From Methylobacterium sp. J-078 (lineage in GTDB: Bacteria > Pseudomonadota > Alphaproteobacteria > Rhizobiales > Beijerinckiaceae), in assembly GCF_022829285.1 (NCBI RefSeq), contig NZ_JAKSYI010000049.1, forward strand, positions 124,001-188,000: DNA of 64,000 bases, given 5' to 3'. The notes under the pieces are model-generated. The model saw only the letters and a program-made list of their open reading frames with translations, was not told the origin of the DNA and made no database searches. The translations under genes were made by a program, and so were the position numbers. Shown here one piece after another: positions 8,667 to 18,169 of the stretch (position 1 is its first letter; the number at the start of each line of letters is the position of its first letter).

Positions 8667-9224
8667 ATGACCAAGTCCAGGATTTTCTTCACGGGAGACA
8701 CGCACGTGGGGCATCGTGGCATCCTCTCGCCGAGGATGCACGCGGCCCGTCCGTTCGCTTGCATCGAGGAGCACGACGAGACGCTGGTGGCCCGGTGGAA
8801 CGAGGTGGTCCGCCCCCATGACACGGTCTGGCACCTCGGCGACTTCTGCTATCGCTGCAAGGAGGACTACGCGCTCGGCATCTTCAACCGCCTGAAGGGG
8901 CGTCGCCTCCTCGTGCGAGGCAACCACGACAAGGTCGCTGCAAGGCTACCCTGGGACGGGCCCGTCGTCGACGTCGCCCAGGTCGTCGTACAGAATCCCG
9001 ACGGGTCACCCCAGGGGCTTTTCCTCAGCCACTATGCTCATCGTGTCTGGCCGCGGATGCATCGTGGCGACCTCCACCTTTACGGCCATTCGCATGGTAG
9101 CCTGCCCGGCACCGCCACGAGCACCGATGTCGGCGTCGATTGCTTCGACTGGCGGCCCGTGACGCTTGAAGAGATCCGCGTGCGCCTGGCGGATAACGCC
9201 GCGCGAACCGGGCCGCCTGCATGA
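8667..9224 (+). CDS. Calcineurin-like metallophosphoesterase
   Basis: A 185-residue dimetal phosphoesterase of the small phage/plasmid type. Visible metal-ligand motifs are FFTGDTHVGH (7-16), HLGDFCYRC (57-64), VRGNHD (83-88), LSHYAHR and LYGHSHG. The ATG at 8667 is preferred over the upstream ATG 8622 because CGGAGG sits just before it and the first beta strand (KSRIFFTGD) follows at once. The substrate cannot be read from sequence; small enzymes of this class act on phosphoesters of nucleotides or proteins. It faces away from sbcD. Confidence 0.85.
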   Translation: MTKSRIFFTGDTHVGHRGILSPRMHAARPFACIEEHDETLVARWNEVVRPHDTVWHLGDFCYRCKEDYALGIFNRLKGRRLLVRGNHDKVAARLPWDGPVVDVAQVVVQNPDGSPQGLFLSHYAHRVWPRMHRGDLHLYGHSHGSLPGTATSTDVGVDCFDWRPVTLEEIRVRLADNAARTGPPA

Positions 9225-9456
9225 TGCCCCGTGAGACCGGCCGGACCGAGGCGGGACCGCACCGGGCGCGAGAGCGGCCCTCGCCCCGGATCGATGATGT
9301 CCTCGCCCTGTCGACCGCGTCGCAGGCTGACGGCGCGCCGGTCTAGGGGGCCTTGTGGAAAAGGGCCGCGCGGGTGGCCATCGATACGCTTCACGAAGGA
9401 ACCTGCCGTAGTCCATGGGCGAGCGGCAGTTCCCTCGTCGCAGGCGGAATTGATCG

Positions 9457-10113
9457 ATGGCGCTCATCACGCAGGCCCAGGCGCGGCCTTACCTGACTGC
9501 GGAGTGCTACGAGACGGCGAAGACCGAGGGCGTGCTGACCTATCGGGGACCGGCGGTGGTGGCGCTTGCCTATGGCTGCGGCGTCCGGGAACCCGAGATG
9601 CTGCGGCTCAAGCGCAAGCATTGGCGTGTTGGCGGCGAGGATCGGATCAAGATCGATCCGGACGAAGGTCCTCCCGGCACGCAGCGCCCCCTGTCGTTCG
9701 GCCGGATCGTGCCGATCCCGGAGCACGTGGTGAAGGTCGTCGAGGAGTATCTCGCCCGACTGCCCGAGCAGCCCGGGCCGGACGAATGCCTCATCCGCTC
9801 CGCGGAGGGCGGCGATGTCAGGCGCATCGAGCTAGTCGGCCAGATGCGCAATCCCGGACGGGGAAGGGACGACGTCGAGGAGCGGACGCTGCCCTCGTTT
9901 GCGGCAGCGTTCGCATGTGCCATGGCCGAGGAGGAAGACGAGCGCCTCGCCGCCTATGTCATCGGCGGGCGCCCACCCGACGGGTCGCCGTGGGTGAAGC
10001 GTGCGCCGCCGTGGGATCTCGTCCACGCGACCTTCAAAAAACATTCCACCCTCTGGAAGATCGATCGCAGCTTCTACCATGCCATCCGCCGTAGGGGTGG
10101 GGCCAACCGCTGA
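9457..10113 (+). CDS. Tyrosine-recombinase-like protein, divergent or degenerate
   Basis: A 218-residue product. Residues about 33-62 (VVALAYGCGVREPEMLRLKR) resemble the helix around the first catalytic Arg of tyrosine recombinases. The C-terminus ends in WKIDRSFYHAIRRR, with a tyrosine in roughly the expected place. The canonical H-x-x-R box is not evident and the protein is short, so it may be an inactive remnant, a non-catalytic site-binding factor or a different family. It lies alone between two noncoding stretches. Confidence 0.4.
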   Translation: MALITQAQARPYLTAECYETAKTEGVLTYRGPAVVALAYGCGVREPEMLRLKRKHWRVGGEDRIKIDPDEGPPGTQRPLSFGRIVPIPEHVVKVVEEYLARLPEQPGPDECLIRSAEGGDVRRIELVGQMRNPGRGRDDVEERTLPSFAAAFACAMAEEEDERLAAYVIGGRPPDGSPWVKRAPPWDLVHATFKKHSTLWKIDRSFYHAIRRRGGANR

Positions 10114-10636
10114 AAAGCATTCCTTCGGGGATCAGGATACCTCACAAAGTGGCGCAGATATTCAAGGCCACATAGACCACGTTCGTTGAAGCGCTGTCCC
10201 CGTTCTTTCGATGCGTAGGATGGTCATTCGCTTATAGGGCTGGGGGGGCTTCTGGGTGCGGCAGCCCCCCTGCCACGTGGAGAACGCGGGGGGTAGAGCG
10301 TCAGGGGGCGGTGCAGCTGGGACCGGGGCGACGCGCAGCGCAGCGAGCGTGGGGAGGGCCCCCCCCCTTTGATGCGTCGTGGGGGCAGCGCCCCCAGCCT
10401 TAGCGCCCTGTCTGGAAAGACAGTCGAGGCTGTCGGCATGCTGCCGTCGTTTCTGTCTTGTCCGACTCGCGGCTACGGCAATATAGCCGCCTCACTGCCC
10501 AACGATTGTATCGAACTTTGTATAGAGATCGTGGCTACTCTCCTCTCGACAGCGCAAAATTATTCTGCTTCGTTTGCCCATAGCCGAAGTTCGCTTCGTA
10601 TCGCTCCCTTGCCTGCCAGTTGGACCGGAGATCCGT
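10114..10636. other. Intergenic region with G/C-tract hairpins
   Basis: 523 bases without a credible gene. It holds several short stem-loops made of G and C runs: 10243-10250 pairs with 10263-10270, and 10380-10386 pairs with 10390-10396 around an AGC loop. A run of nine C follows a G-rich stretch near 10351-10367. From about 10460 the composition becomes more AT-rich and leads into the next gene. Confidence 0.6.
10380..10396. repeat. G/C-tract hairpin
   Basis: A perfect 7-bp stem (tgggggc / gccccca) around a three-base loop. It is one of several G-run/C-run hairpins clustered in this intergenic region. Confidence 0.6.
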
Positions 10637-12019
10637 ATGTTGGTTCAGTCGCGATCGGGCATGAATCAGTTTCTCAGATTATTTTTTGCCTCTATCAGCC
10701 TGCTGTTCATAGCCGGCATGGCCACATCTGAAGCTCAGCCGCAATCGATCCGCCAACGCATATCCGGCTGTTATCTGAACGGCGCAATCAACACTCAGCT
10801 TATGCAAATGTGTACCGGCCTTGTCATCGATACCGCGACGTTTATTTCTTGCTCGCAGGGAGGGCCATGTTTCGGAGAGCCGGGATTTCAGGTTGCTCAG
10901 TCCGGCCCCCCGTTCTGCGGCGGCCCAGGACAGGTGGCGTGCCCCATGGCACGAGCCTGCGGTCAGCCGGGAACGCTGTACTGCCCTGTCCCTCCTGGCT
11001 TCGCGCAGATGTTTCCCTTCGCTCCGGCTTGCGGTGCGCCGCCTTTCCCTCACTGCTCGGCCGGTTTGCCATGTGGCATCCCCGGCGCGCTGGCATGTCA
11101 GGGAAGTGGAAACAGCATCCAGATGGCCAACGCATTGGCGGCGCCCGACGCGACCCTCAATGTCATTCTGCCTGGACGGCCGGGCACCGGTTTTGGGGGC
11201 GACGTATCCCCGGGGGTCCAGGTCGCAGCGCCGCCGCTTCCAGATGAAAACAGGCTCGCGCAATGTCGTAATTCGAGTGCAGACAATGATCAATTCATGA
11301 GTTGTCTGGTGTCGAAGGCGATGCCGCCGCAATACCGGATCGTCAAATCTTGCATGGACGACAATCCGGGTGACGGCGGCGCAGCGCTCGCATGTTCCAC
11401 AGGAAATTCGAATGTTATCGATGGATATGCTCGGTACTCAGACGTAAGGAGTTGCATGGATACCTCCGGTAGCGGGAACGCGGAGGTGGCAAATTGCTTG
11501 GGAAAGGGGTTTCTTGGTCAGAACGAGCAATATTACTTGTCATGCGCAACGAAAAACGCTTCGAGCCTCGGTTCGGCGGCGGTCTGCGCACTGGCAAAGG
11601 ATTTGACGCCCGAGCAGCAAATCGCTCTATCCTGCGCGGTTACAACAGGGGCTGAGCCTCATGCATTCGCTGTGTGCGCCGGCGGACAGCTTATGCAGAG
11701 AGAAATCGATAAATGTTTTCAGCATGGCATAGGAACTGACCAAGGTTGCTTCGGGCCAAATAATGAATACCGGAAATTTCTTCGTGGCGTCGATGGTCAG
11801 GTCCGGACCGCTTTTGGTGATCACAGTGTGGCCTATCAGGCTTATTCACTTTGGCAGAACAACGTTCTTGCTCCGGGACCAAATCATGAAGTTATTAAAA
11901 TCGTAAATAATGGAATTAAGGATCTAAGAGAGGGCCCTGGGCCTAATAACGAGATTGTCAAAGCGGGAAACGCTGTCTCGAAAGGCCTCAAGAGCATCGG
12001 CAAAGTCTTCAAGTTTTGA
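10637..12019 (+). CDS. Exported protein with Cys-pair repeats, unknown function
   Basis: About 460 residues with a signal peptide (FLRLFFASISLLFIAGMA). A Gly/Pro/Cys-rich region follows. The second half contains an imperfect repeat in which cysteines are spaced alternately about 12-13 and 15 residues apart, e.g. C-MDTSGSGNAEVAN-C-LGKGFLGQNEQYYLS-C, giving about five units of roughly 30 residues. Near the C-terminus the motif GPN(N/H)E occurs three times. ATG 10637 is chosen for its upstream CCGGAG; ATG 10661 also leaves the signal peptide whole. Base composition is lower in GC than the neighbours, suggesting transfer. No known family was recognised. Confidence 0.7.
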   Translation: MLVQSRSGMNQFLRLFFASISLLFIAGMATSEAQPQSIRQRISGCYLNGAINTQLMQMCTGLVIDTATFISCSQGGPCFGEPGFQVAQSGPPFCGGPGQVACPMARACGQPGTLYCPVPPGFAQMFPFAPACGAPPFPHCSAGLPCGIPGALACQGSGNSIQMANALAAPDATLNVILPGRPGTGFGGDVSPGVQVAAPPLPDENRLAQCRNSSADNDQFMSCLVSKAMPPQYRIVKSCMDDNPGDGGAALACSTGNSNVIDGYARYSDVRSCMDTSGSGNAEVANCLGKGFLGQNEQYYLSCATKNASSLGSAAVCALAKDLTPEQQIALSCAVTTGAEPHAFAVCAGGQLMQREIDKCFQHGIGTDQGCFGPNNEYRKFLRGVDGQVRTAFGDHSVAYQAYSLWQNNVLAPGPNHEVIKIVNNGIKDLREGPGPNNEIVKAGNAVSKGLKSIGKVFKF

Positions 12020-12035
12020 TCTGGTGATGGGTTGA

Positions 12036-12707
12036 TTGTCGCCTACGATGCTAAGAATTGATTGCGATCACTTGAAAAAATGGTGCGGCTGGATACTCTC
12101 TCCGAGCAGGATGGTAGCGAAAATCCGCATTAGGAGCGGTCAGATTAACACGTCGCGCGAGCTGATAGAATGGAACATATGCTTCCTGGCTATCGCCATC
12201 GAGATCTGCTGCTTCAGCATCGGGGACAGATTTTTTGGCCCAAATATTCCCGGATTTCTCTATGTCATAGCTGGAATTTACGCCCTTGGCCGTATCAATG
12301 AGCTTGTGTTCGCGTTTTCCAGCGATGCGTTCGACCGGCTCGAAGGCAAGAAGCCTCGCATCGAGATGAATAAGTCCGAGCGCATCAAGCTCCTCGGGAT
12401 TGGCTATATCGAAACGATTTTGCAGTTCGGCCTAGTGCATCTGGCGGCACAGGCATTGTCACTGCACCGTGCGTACAGCCATCCGTTACGGGATGCATTC
12501 GACGCTACCTATTTCAGCGCCATGACGATCACTACGACGGGGTTCGGCGATTTCGCACCGGACAGCCTACTGCCCCGTCTCGTGACCATGTACGAAGCGG
12601 TTATCGGTATCGTGTTTCTGGCCCTGGCCCTTGGCTCCTATTTGTCTTTTACCGTCAAACCGAATGAAGCGGGCGATGACGATAAGGGCGCAGCGTCCCC
12701 TTCATAA
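12036..12707 (+). CDS. Two-TM pore-type potassium channel-like membrane protein
   Basis: A 223-residue membrane protein with helices at about 46-63, 72-90, 118-140 and 185-203. Between the last two lies a pore loop (about 155-178) carrying the selectivity-filter-like motif TITTTGFGDFAP (164-175), as in K+ channels (consensus T-x-G-[YF]-G-D). There is no obvious ligand-binding RCK domain; the C-terminus is a short acidic tail. The gene begins 16 bases after the Cys-repeat exported protein, so they probably form one transcription unit. Start is TTG 12036 (after GGTGATGG) or ATG 12048. Ion specificity is inferred from the filter. Confidence 0.75.
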   Translation: MSPTMLRIDCDHLKKWCGWILSPSRMVAKIRIRSGQINTSRELIEWNICFLAIAIEICCFSIGDRFFGPNIPGFLYVIAGIYALGRINELVFAFSSDAFDRLEGKKPRIEMNKSERIKLLGIGYIETILQFGLVHLAAQALSLHRAYSHPLRDAFDATYFSAMTITTTGFGDFAPDSLLPRLVTMYEAVIGIVFLALALGSYLSFTVKPNEAGDDDKGAASPS

Positions 12708-13038
12708 ACCGGCGGGCGTCCCCCTGACTGGACCGCACTCTACTCGGCCTTTCCTCCCGGAACCCGGTTCCCGGTTTCCGCCATGCGGTGAAGATGGCTG
12801 ACTTGAAGACGAAGAAGAGCTTCCCGGCCCGTGGCCAGCCAGCTGTTCCCGACTGACCTTCTAGGTTTCGGGGTGTCGACAGATGCCTCCATGCGGCTCA
12901 TCTCCGGTGTCCACGAATTTGGGGCAGGCGTCTCCCCCCGGATTCCGAGGCAGGCGCTTGACGTCGCCTCGATACGTATCGGACTGTCCTGCCCGGAAGC
13001 TTCGCCAGGACGCGCGGCCAGGGTAGCGCATCCCGGCA
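12708..13038. other. Intergenic region before the helicase gene
   Basis: 331 bases in which I see no convincing gene, RNA or repeat. GC content returns to the high value of the following gene. The promoter of the helicase-nuclease gene presumably lies here. Confidence 0.4.
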
Positions 13039-16000
13039 ATGATCAATCGAGAGACGCCAGATCCCGCCAGCGCAAGGCTCCACGACCTGCTGGGCTACGT
13101 CGAGCAAGTCGTGAGGCTCGACGAAAGAGCGGCCATGCGGCTGAGCGAGCATCGGCTCCCGACCGGGCAGGCGTTCATCCTCCACCAGCACGAACTCCAT
13201 GCTCTCCCAGGCGTCAGGCACGACCTCGTCGACGAGGAGGGACCGATCTGGCTGGCGGTCCAGCGGTTGCGCCGCAGTGCGCCGCCGGCTCCGCCCGAGG
13301 AGACTGCGGAATGGCTGGAACTCGCTCCTGATCCGGAACGCCGGCCCCGGCTGCTCCCGTTTCTGATCCGAACCATACCGATGGGCGAGAAGAACGCCCT
13401 TGTCTCGGCAGGGTTGGCTCGGGTCGAGGATTGCTCCGAGGCGCCGATCCAGCCCGAGAAGGATGTCCATCTCTGGGATGTCCGGCTGCGGATCGAGGAC
13501 AGGGCCGACGTTCAGGCTGCGGCGGAGGCCTGGATTACGGAGAAGTGGCTGCCCTGGTCCCTCGCGGAGGGGCCGGTACGTCGTTCATTGGCCCTGTATC
13601 AGCGTCTTTTCGAGGTGGCGCAGTTGTCCGAGCTCGGCGGCGGAGACCGGCCGTTCGAGCTCGTCTGGGGCATGGGCCTGGCGCGATGGAAAAAGGATGA
13701 TCGTGAGATCGATCTGCCGCTTGTGGAGCGCCTGATCGAGATTGAAGTCGACGATGCCGGAGGGGCCGAAATCCGCATTCGACCGCGCGCCGCCGCGGCC
13801 GCGGTGAACCTTCGGGCCTATGAGGACATGGGCGTCGAGGGTGTGATGCTGGCCCACGATGCAGCCCGACGCGCCATCGCCGTTCACGATCCGGACGAAG
13901 GCATCTCGCCCTACCGTCGCGACGATTTCGAGCCGATTCTTCGATCCTGCCAAGCCCGGCTCGACGTCGAGGGCGGGTACCTACCTGACCGACTGACCCT
14001 CGCGCCCCACGAACCCGTACCCGGCGCAGGTGAGAACCTCACGGTCTCCGACCGCTGGGTGATCTTCGCTCGCCATAGGTCGGACAGCTTCCTGCTGGCG
14101 GACATCGAGAACCTGAAGCGCTCCGTGAAACGTGCCGCGGAGGAACATGATCTCCCGGGTCCGGCACGGACGTTGGTCATGGGGCCTGCGGACAAGCCGT
14201 CGGGCGATCTCTGGCGCGCCCTGAGCGACCGGGTGGGTGGGACGGTCGATCACGCGCCCGAACCGGTCGGCCCAGCCGAGGCCGGCGACCTGTTCTTCCC
14301 CAAGCCGTTCAACGACGAGCAGATGGAGATCGTGCGGCGGCTCGAAGCCACGGACGGGATCGTGGTGCAGGGGCCGCCCGGGACCGGCAAGACCCACACC
14401 ATCTCGAACATCATCTGCCACTACATGGCGACCGGTCGGCGCGTCCTCGTCGTCTCGCATGGCGAGCCGGCCCTTGCCGTGTTGCGTGACCAACTTCCCG
14501 ACGGTGTGCGCGACCTCGCCATCAGCATCACCGCGACCGAGCGCGAGGGCTTCAAACAGCTGGAAGCGGCGGTCCGCCTTCTTCAGTCGGTGGTCGAGAG
14601 CATCAAGCCATCGGAGCAGTCGCGGTTGATCCGGGACCTCGAAGCGTCGGTAGTGGGGCTTCGGAGCCGGCTGAACGAGGTCGACGCGGAGATCGAGCGG
14701 TTTGCGCTCCGCCAGCTTTCCCCGGCATTCGGTCACGAGCGACCTGCCGAGCTTGCGCGGCGGGTCACGCTCTCAGCCGTGAGGCACGATTGGTTCAAGG
14801 ACCGTCCAAGCGATGCTTCACTCGATGCGATGCCGCGGGACCAGGACGTAGCCGGCCTCCGCTCGGCGCGCCTCGCCCTCGGAGCCCGTCTCGAACACAT
14901 CGACTGTGTCCTGCCGTCAATTCATGATCTGCCGGACGGCGATGTCATCGCGCGGCTGCACGATGACTTGGTCCGGTCCATACACCTGGCCGAGGCGGCG
15001 GCGAGCGAACCCTCGATCCGGGTGCGGATCATGTCCCCAAAGGACGTCGCCAAGGCGCTTGAGGCGGCGTCGGAGCTGGGATCCCTACGCCGGGCCAAGG
15101 ACCTGGCGGACGATACACCGTGGCTACGGGCGCTGGCAGAGGATATCCTCTTCGCGGCCGGCGAGAACCGCATCGTCGACCTCGTAGGACGCTTTGCCGA
15201 GGACGCCCGGCCCATCGCCCTGGAACGGGAGCGGTACCTCGGCCTTCCCGTCGAGCTCCCCGAGGCCTTCGAGCCCGCTTCGCAGGAAATCGCCGGCATC
15301 GTTCGCCGGCTGGCCGCGGAAGAACCGGTGTTTGGGTTCTTCGCTTTTCGCGAAAAGTCGCTGCGTCCGATCGTCGACGCCATTCGGGTTCAGGGGCGTC
15401 CTCCAGCCGGGCCCGGGGATTGGGCGCACGTCCGGGACCATCTGGCGTGGCGGGATGCTGTCGCATCGCTCGCGATCCGCTGGCGGGCGCTGGCGGACGA
15501 GATCGGCGCTCCCCCGGTCGCCACGGCCCGCGAACTCGGCCAGCTTGTCGGAACGCTCGACGCCATCATCGTAGGGGCCGAGCGCGCGACGCGCGTCCTC
15601 GGCGAGGCGTTCGCGGATCTCGTCCCGGGTGGCGGGTCCGTTCGCGACCTCTGGCTCGATCGCCGACGGCTCGACCTCGTCGAGAAAGCTTTCCGGAATG
15701 CCGCGGCTGCGGCACAACTCTCCGCATCGCGGAACGAGATCGATCGGCTACAGACCCTTTTCCCCGAGACAGCCGGAAAGATCGGTCAGCTCGCCCGCGA
15801 CGTCCTATCTGAGGCCGTCGGACGCCAGGGGGTGGGGGCAGACCAGATCTCGTCCCTATGGTCCGCCCTGCGTCGGCAGATCGACGACCTGGGTCAGGGC
15901 CGGGGGCAATTCGAGGTGGTCCGATCGATCACCGCGGTCATCCGCCAAGGCGGTGCGCCGGTCTGGGCCTCACGCCTTCGCAGGGAACCGGCCCAGGACA

Positions 16001-17994
16001 CGGTAGACCCGCTGCTGCCGGGGGATTGGCGCGAGGCCTGGGAATGGGCAGTGACGGCCGCGTACTTGAGACGGATCGATGACCGGGACAGGCTGAGGAC
16101 GCTCGCCGACGAGCGCGTCCGGCTTGATGCCGAGGTGCGGAAAACCTTCGAACGGCTCGTCCGCGAGCGGACCTTCTACGAGCTTGGTCGCTCGATGACC
16201 GGGACGGTGCGCGCGGCCCTGATGATGTTCGCCACCGCCCTGCGCAAGACCGGCAAGGGCACCGGCAAGGGGGCCGGCCGCCATCGTCGCGACGCTCGCT
16301 TGGCCATGGCGCAGTGCTATGCCGCGATCCCGTGCTGGATCATGCCGGCGTGGCGCGTCGCCGAGCAGCTGCCCGGCGAGGTCGGCTCGTTCGACTTGGT
16401 GATCATGGACGAGGCCTCGCAGTCGGACATACGCGAACTCCCAGCGCTGTTACGTGGCCGGAAGATCCTCGTGGTCGGCGACGACAAGCAAGTGAGCCCG
16501 AGCGCGGCCTTCATCGAGAACGCCAAGATCGACCGGCTGGAACACGGGTTTCTCAAAAGCCAGCCCTTCAGGACCCTGCTCCTGCCGGGGGCATCGCTCT
16601 ACGACCTGGCGAAGGTCATGTTTCCGGACAAGCTCGTCATGCTGAGGGAGCACTTCCGCTGCGTCGAGCCGATCATCCGGTTCTCCATGGAGTTTTATCC
16701 TGAACCCCTGGTGCCCCTACGTGTGCCGACCGCACACGAGCGCCTCGATCCTCCGCTCATCGACATCTACGTCCCGGACGGTCGCCGTAAGGGCGACAAG
16801 CAAAACCCCCGCGAGGCCGAGGTGATCGTCGCGGAGATCCGCAAGCTCGTCGACGACCCGAGCCTTGCTCGCATCGAGGCGCTGGACCGTTGGCGAACGA
16901 TCGGCATCGTATCCCTCATCGGATCGAAGCAGGCTGCCCTCATCAACAAGATGCTCCTGGAAGAACTTGGCGAGGATCTCGTGAGGCGCCACCGCATCGC
17001 CTGCGGCGACAGCGCCACGTTCCAGGGAAACGAGCGCGACGTGGTCTTCCTGTCGATGATCGCGGATCCAGACAGTAAGCAGTCCCAGACCGCCACCCAG
17101 TTCGAGCAGCGGTTCAACGTGGCGATGTCCCGGGCCCGGGATCGGCTGGTCCTGGTGCGATCCGTACGGGAGGACGAGCTGAAGCCGGACGACCTCAAGG
17201 CGCGGGTGATACGGCACTTTCGCGACCCGATGGCCGGTGCCGAGGCCCGGACCAGCGATTTAGAGGCACTCTGCGATTCCGATTTTGAGCGGGACGTCCT
17301 CCGACGTCTCGTTGGGCGCGGCTACCGGGTTCTCCCGCAGGTCGGCGCGCTGGGCTATCGGATCGATCTCGTCGTCGAGGGCGCGAACGGGCGGCGCCTC
17401 GCTGTCGAATGCGACGGTGACAGGTACCACGGGCCGGAGCGTTGGGCGGACGACATGCGTCGGCAACGCATCCTGGAACGTGTCGGGTGGCGGTTCTGGC
17501 GTTGCTGGTCGTCGAGTTTCATTCTCGATCCGGATGGCTGCATGCTTGACCTTTTCGAGACGCTCGAACGAGCAGGCATAGAGCCCGGCGGCGCACCCGA
17601 ACTTCAGTCCGGCTACACCCTGCACCGAACGGCGGCCCGGTCAGGGGAGACCGTTAGCACACTGCTTAACATCTCGATCAACGAAGGTGCCGCCGCACCT
17701 CGCACGGAAAACGGGTCGCGGGAGGGCCCTGGAGCCCAAAAGAACGATCAGTCTTCTGGAGGGGTCAGGGCGGGGGATCGGGTCGTGTTGCGCTACCTCG
17801 ACGACAATAAGACCGTGACCTTCACGCTGGCCCATGGGCACCACGACGACGCCAATGGCCGGCTTCCCGTGAACTCCCCGTTGGGGTCGAAGCTGCTTGG
17901 GGTCTCCGAGGAAGACGAGATCGAGTTTGATGCGGGCGGCCGCATCAGACGCGTACTCGTACTGAGGACAGAGCGACCTCACGCGGTTCAATGA
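13039..17994 (+). CDS. SF1 (Upf1/DNA2-like) helicase fused to a PD-(D/E)XK nuclease and a GreA/GreB-C-like domain
   Basis: A 1651-residue multidomain protein. Residues 1-420 are not recognised. The helicase core spans about 425-1400, with Walker A GPPGTGKT at 445-452 and Walker B VIMDEASQSD with D1124-E1125. Further helicase motifs are VVGDDKQVSPS, LREHFRC and FNVAMSRARDRLVLV; a long alpha-helical insert separates Walker A from Walker B. A REase_MTES_1575/Vsr-like nuclease follows, with LAVECDGDRYHG (key E1457, D1459) and RILERVGWRFWRCWS. The C-terminal block from about 1575 (VRAGDRVVLRYLDD then GRLPVNSPLGSKLLG) resembles the GreA/GreB C-terminal domain. Such helicase-nucleases are common in phage defence; that role is inference here. 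The gene looks intact. Confidence 0.85.
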   Translation: MINRETPDPASARLHDLLGYVEQVVRLDERAAMRLSEHRLPTGQAFILHQHELHALPGVRHDLVDEEGPIWLAVQRLRRSAPPAPPEETAEWLELAPDPERRPRLLPFLIRTIPMGEKNALVSAGLARVEDCSEAPIQPEKDVHLWDVRLRIEDRADVQAAAEAWITEKWLPWSLAEGPVRRSLALYQRLFEVAQLSELGGGDRPFELVWGMGLARWKKDDREIDLPLVERLIEIEVDDAGGAEIRIRPRAAAAAVNLRAYEDMGVEGVMLAHDAARRAIAVHDPDEGISPYRRDDFEPILRSCQARLDVEGGYLPDRLTLAPHEPVPGAGENLTVSDRWVIFARHRSDSFLLADIENLKRSVKRAAEEHDLPGPARTLVMGPADKPSGDLWRALSDRVGGTVDHAPEPVGPAEAGDLFFPKPFNDEQMEIVRRLEATDGIVVQGPPGTGKTHTISNIICHYMATGRRVLVVSHGEPALAVLRDQLPDGVRDLAISITATEREGFKQLEAAVRLLQSVVESIKPSEQSRLIRDLEASVVGLRSRLNEVDAEIERFALRQLSPAFGHERPAELARRVTLSAVRHDWFKDRPSDASLDAMPRDQDVAGLRSARLALGARLEHIDCVLPSIHDLPDGDVIARLHDDLVRSIHLAEAAASEPSIRVRIMSPKDVAKALEAASELGSLRRAKDLADDTPWLRALAEDILFAAGENRIVDLVGRFAEDARPIALERERYLGLPVELPEAFEPASQEIAGIVRRLAAEEPVFGFFAFREKSLRPIVDAIRVQGRPPAGPGDWAHVRDHLAWRDAVASLAIRWRALADEIGAPPVATARELGQLVGTLDAIIVGAERATRVLGEAFADLVPGGGSVRDLWLDRRRLDLVEKAFRNAAAAAQLSASRNEIDRLQTLFPETAGKIGQLARDVLSEAVGRQGVGADQISSLWSALRRQIDDLGQGRGQFEVVRSITAVIRQGGAPVWASRLRREPAQDTVDPLLPGDWREAWEWAVTAAYLRRIDDRDRLRTLADERVRLDAEVRKTFERLVRERTFYELGRSMTGTVRAALMMFATALRKTGKGTGKGAGRHRRDARLAMAQCYAAIPCWIMPAWRVAEQLPGEVGSFDLVIMDEASQSDIRELPALLRGRKILVVGDDKQVSPSAAFIENAKIDRLEHGFLKSQPFRTLLLPGASLYDLAKVMFPDKLVMLREHFRCVEPIIRFSMEFYPEPLVPLRVPTAHERLDPPLIDIYVPDGRRKGDKQNPREAEVIVAEIRKLVDDPSLARIEALDRWRTIGIVSLIGSKQAALINKMLLEELGEDLVRRHRIACGDSATFQGNERDVVFLSMIADPDSKQSQTATQFEQRFNVAMSRARDRLVLVRSVREDELKPDDLKARVIRHFRDPMAGAEARTSDLEALCDSDFERDVLRRLVGRGYRVLPQVGALGYRIDLVVEGANGRRLAVECDGDRYHGPERWADDMRRQRILERVGWRFWRCWSSSFILDPDGCMLDLFETLERAGIEPGGAPELQSGYTLHRTAARSGETVSTLLNISINEGAAAPRTENGSREGPGAQKNDQSSGGVRAGDRVVLRYLDDNKTVTFTLAHGHHDDANGRLPVNSPLGSKLLGVSEEDEIEFDAGGRIRRVLVLRTERPHAVQ

Positions 17995-18086
17995 GCGCAT
18001 GTCACTGTATTTAAGTATGCAGGACGGTCAATATCTGACGCTGATCGGCCATTAAGGATGACAGCCAGGCCCATTATTTTCAACAA

Positions 18087-18104
18087 GTATACACGTTTGT
18101 ATAC
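18087..18104. repeat. Short inverted repeat in the convergent gap
   Basis: GTATACA and TGTATAC (7-bp perfect arms, four-base loop) lie in an AT-rich stretch between the helicase stop and the DUF6602 stop. It could be a bidirectional terminator stem or an operator-like site; nothing decides. Confidence 0.55.
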
Positions 18105-18169
18105 GACAATGCGTGATCATTAACGGATTAATACAGGGCTCTTGAAAATTTCTGTATATCCATTGTGCC

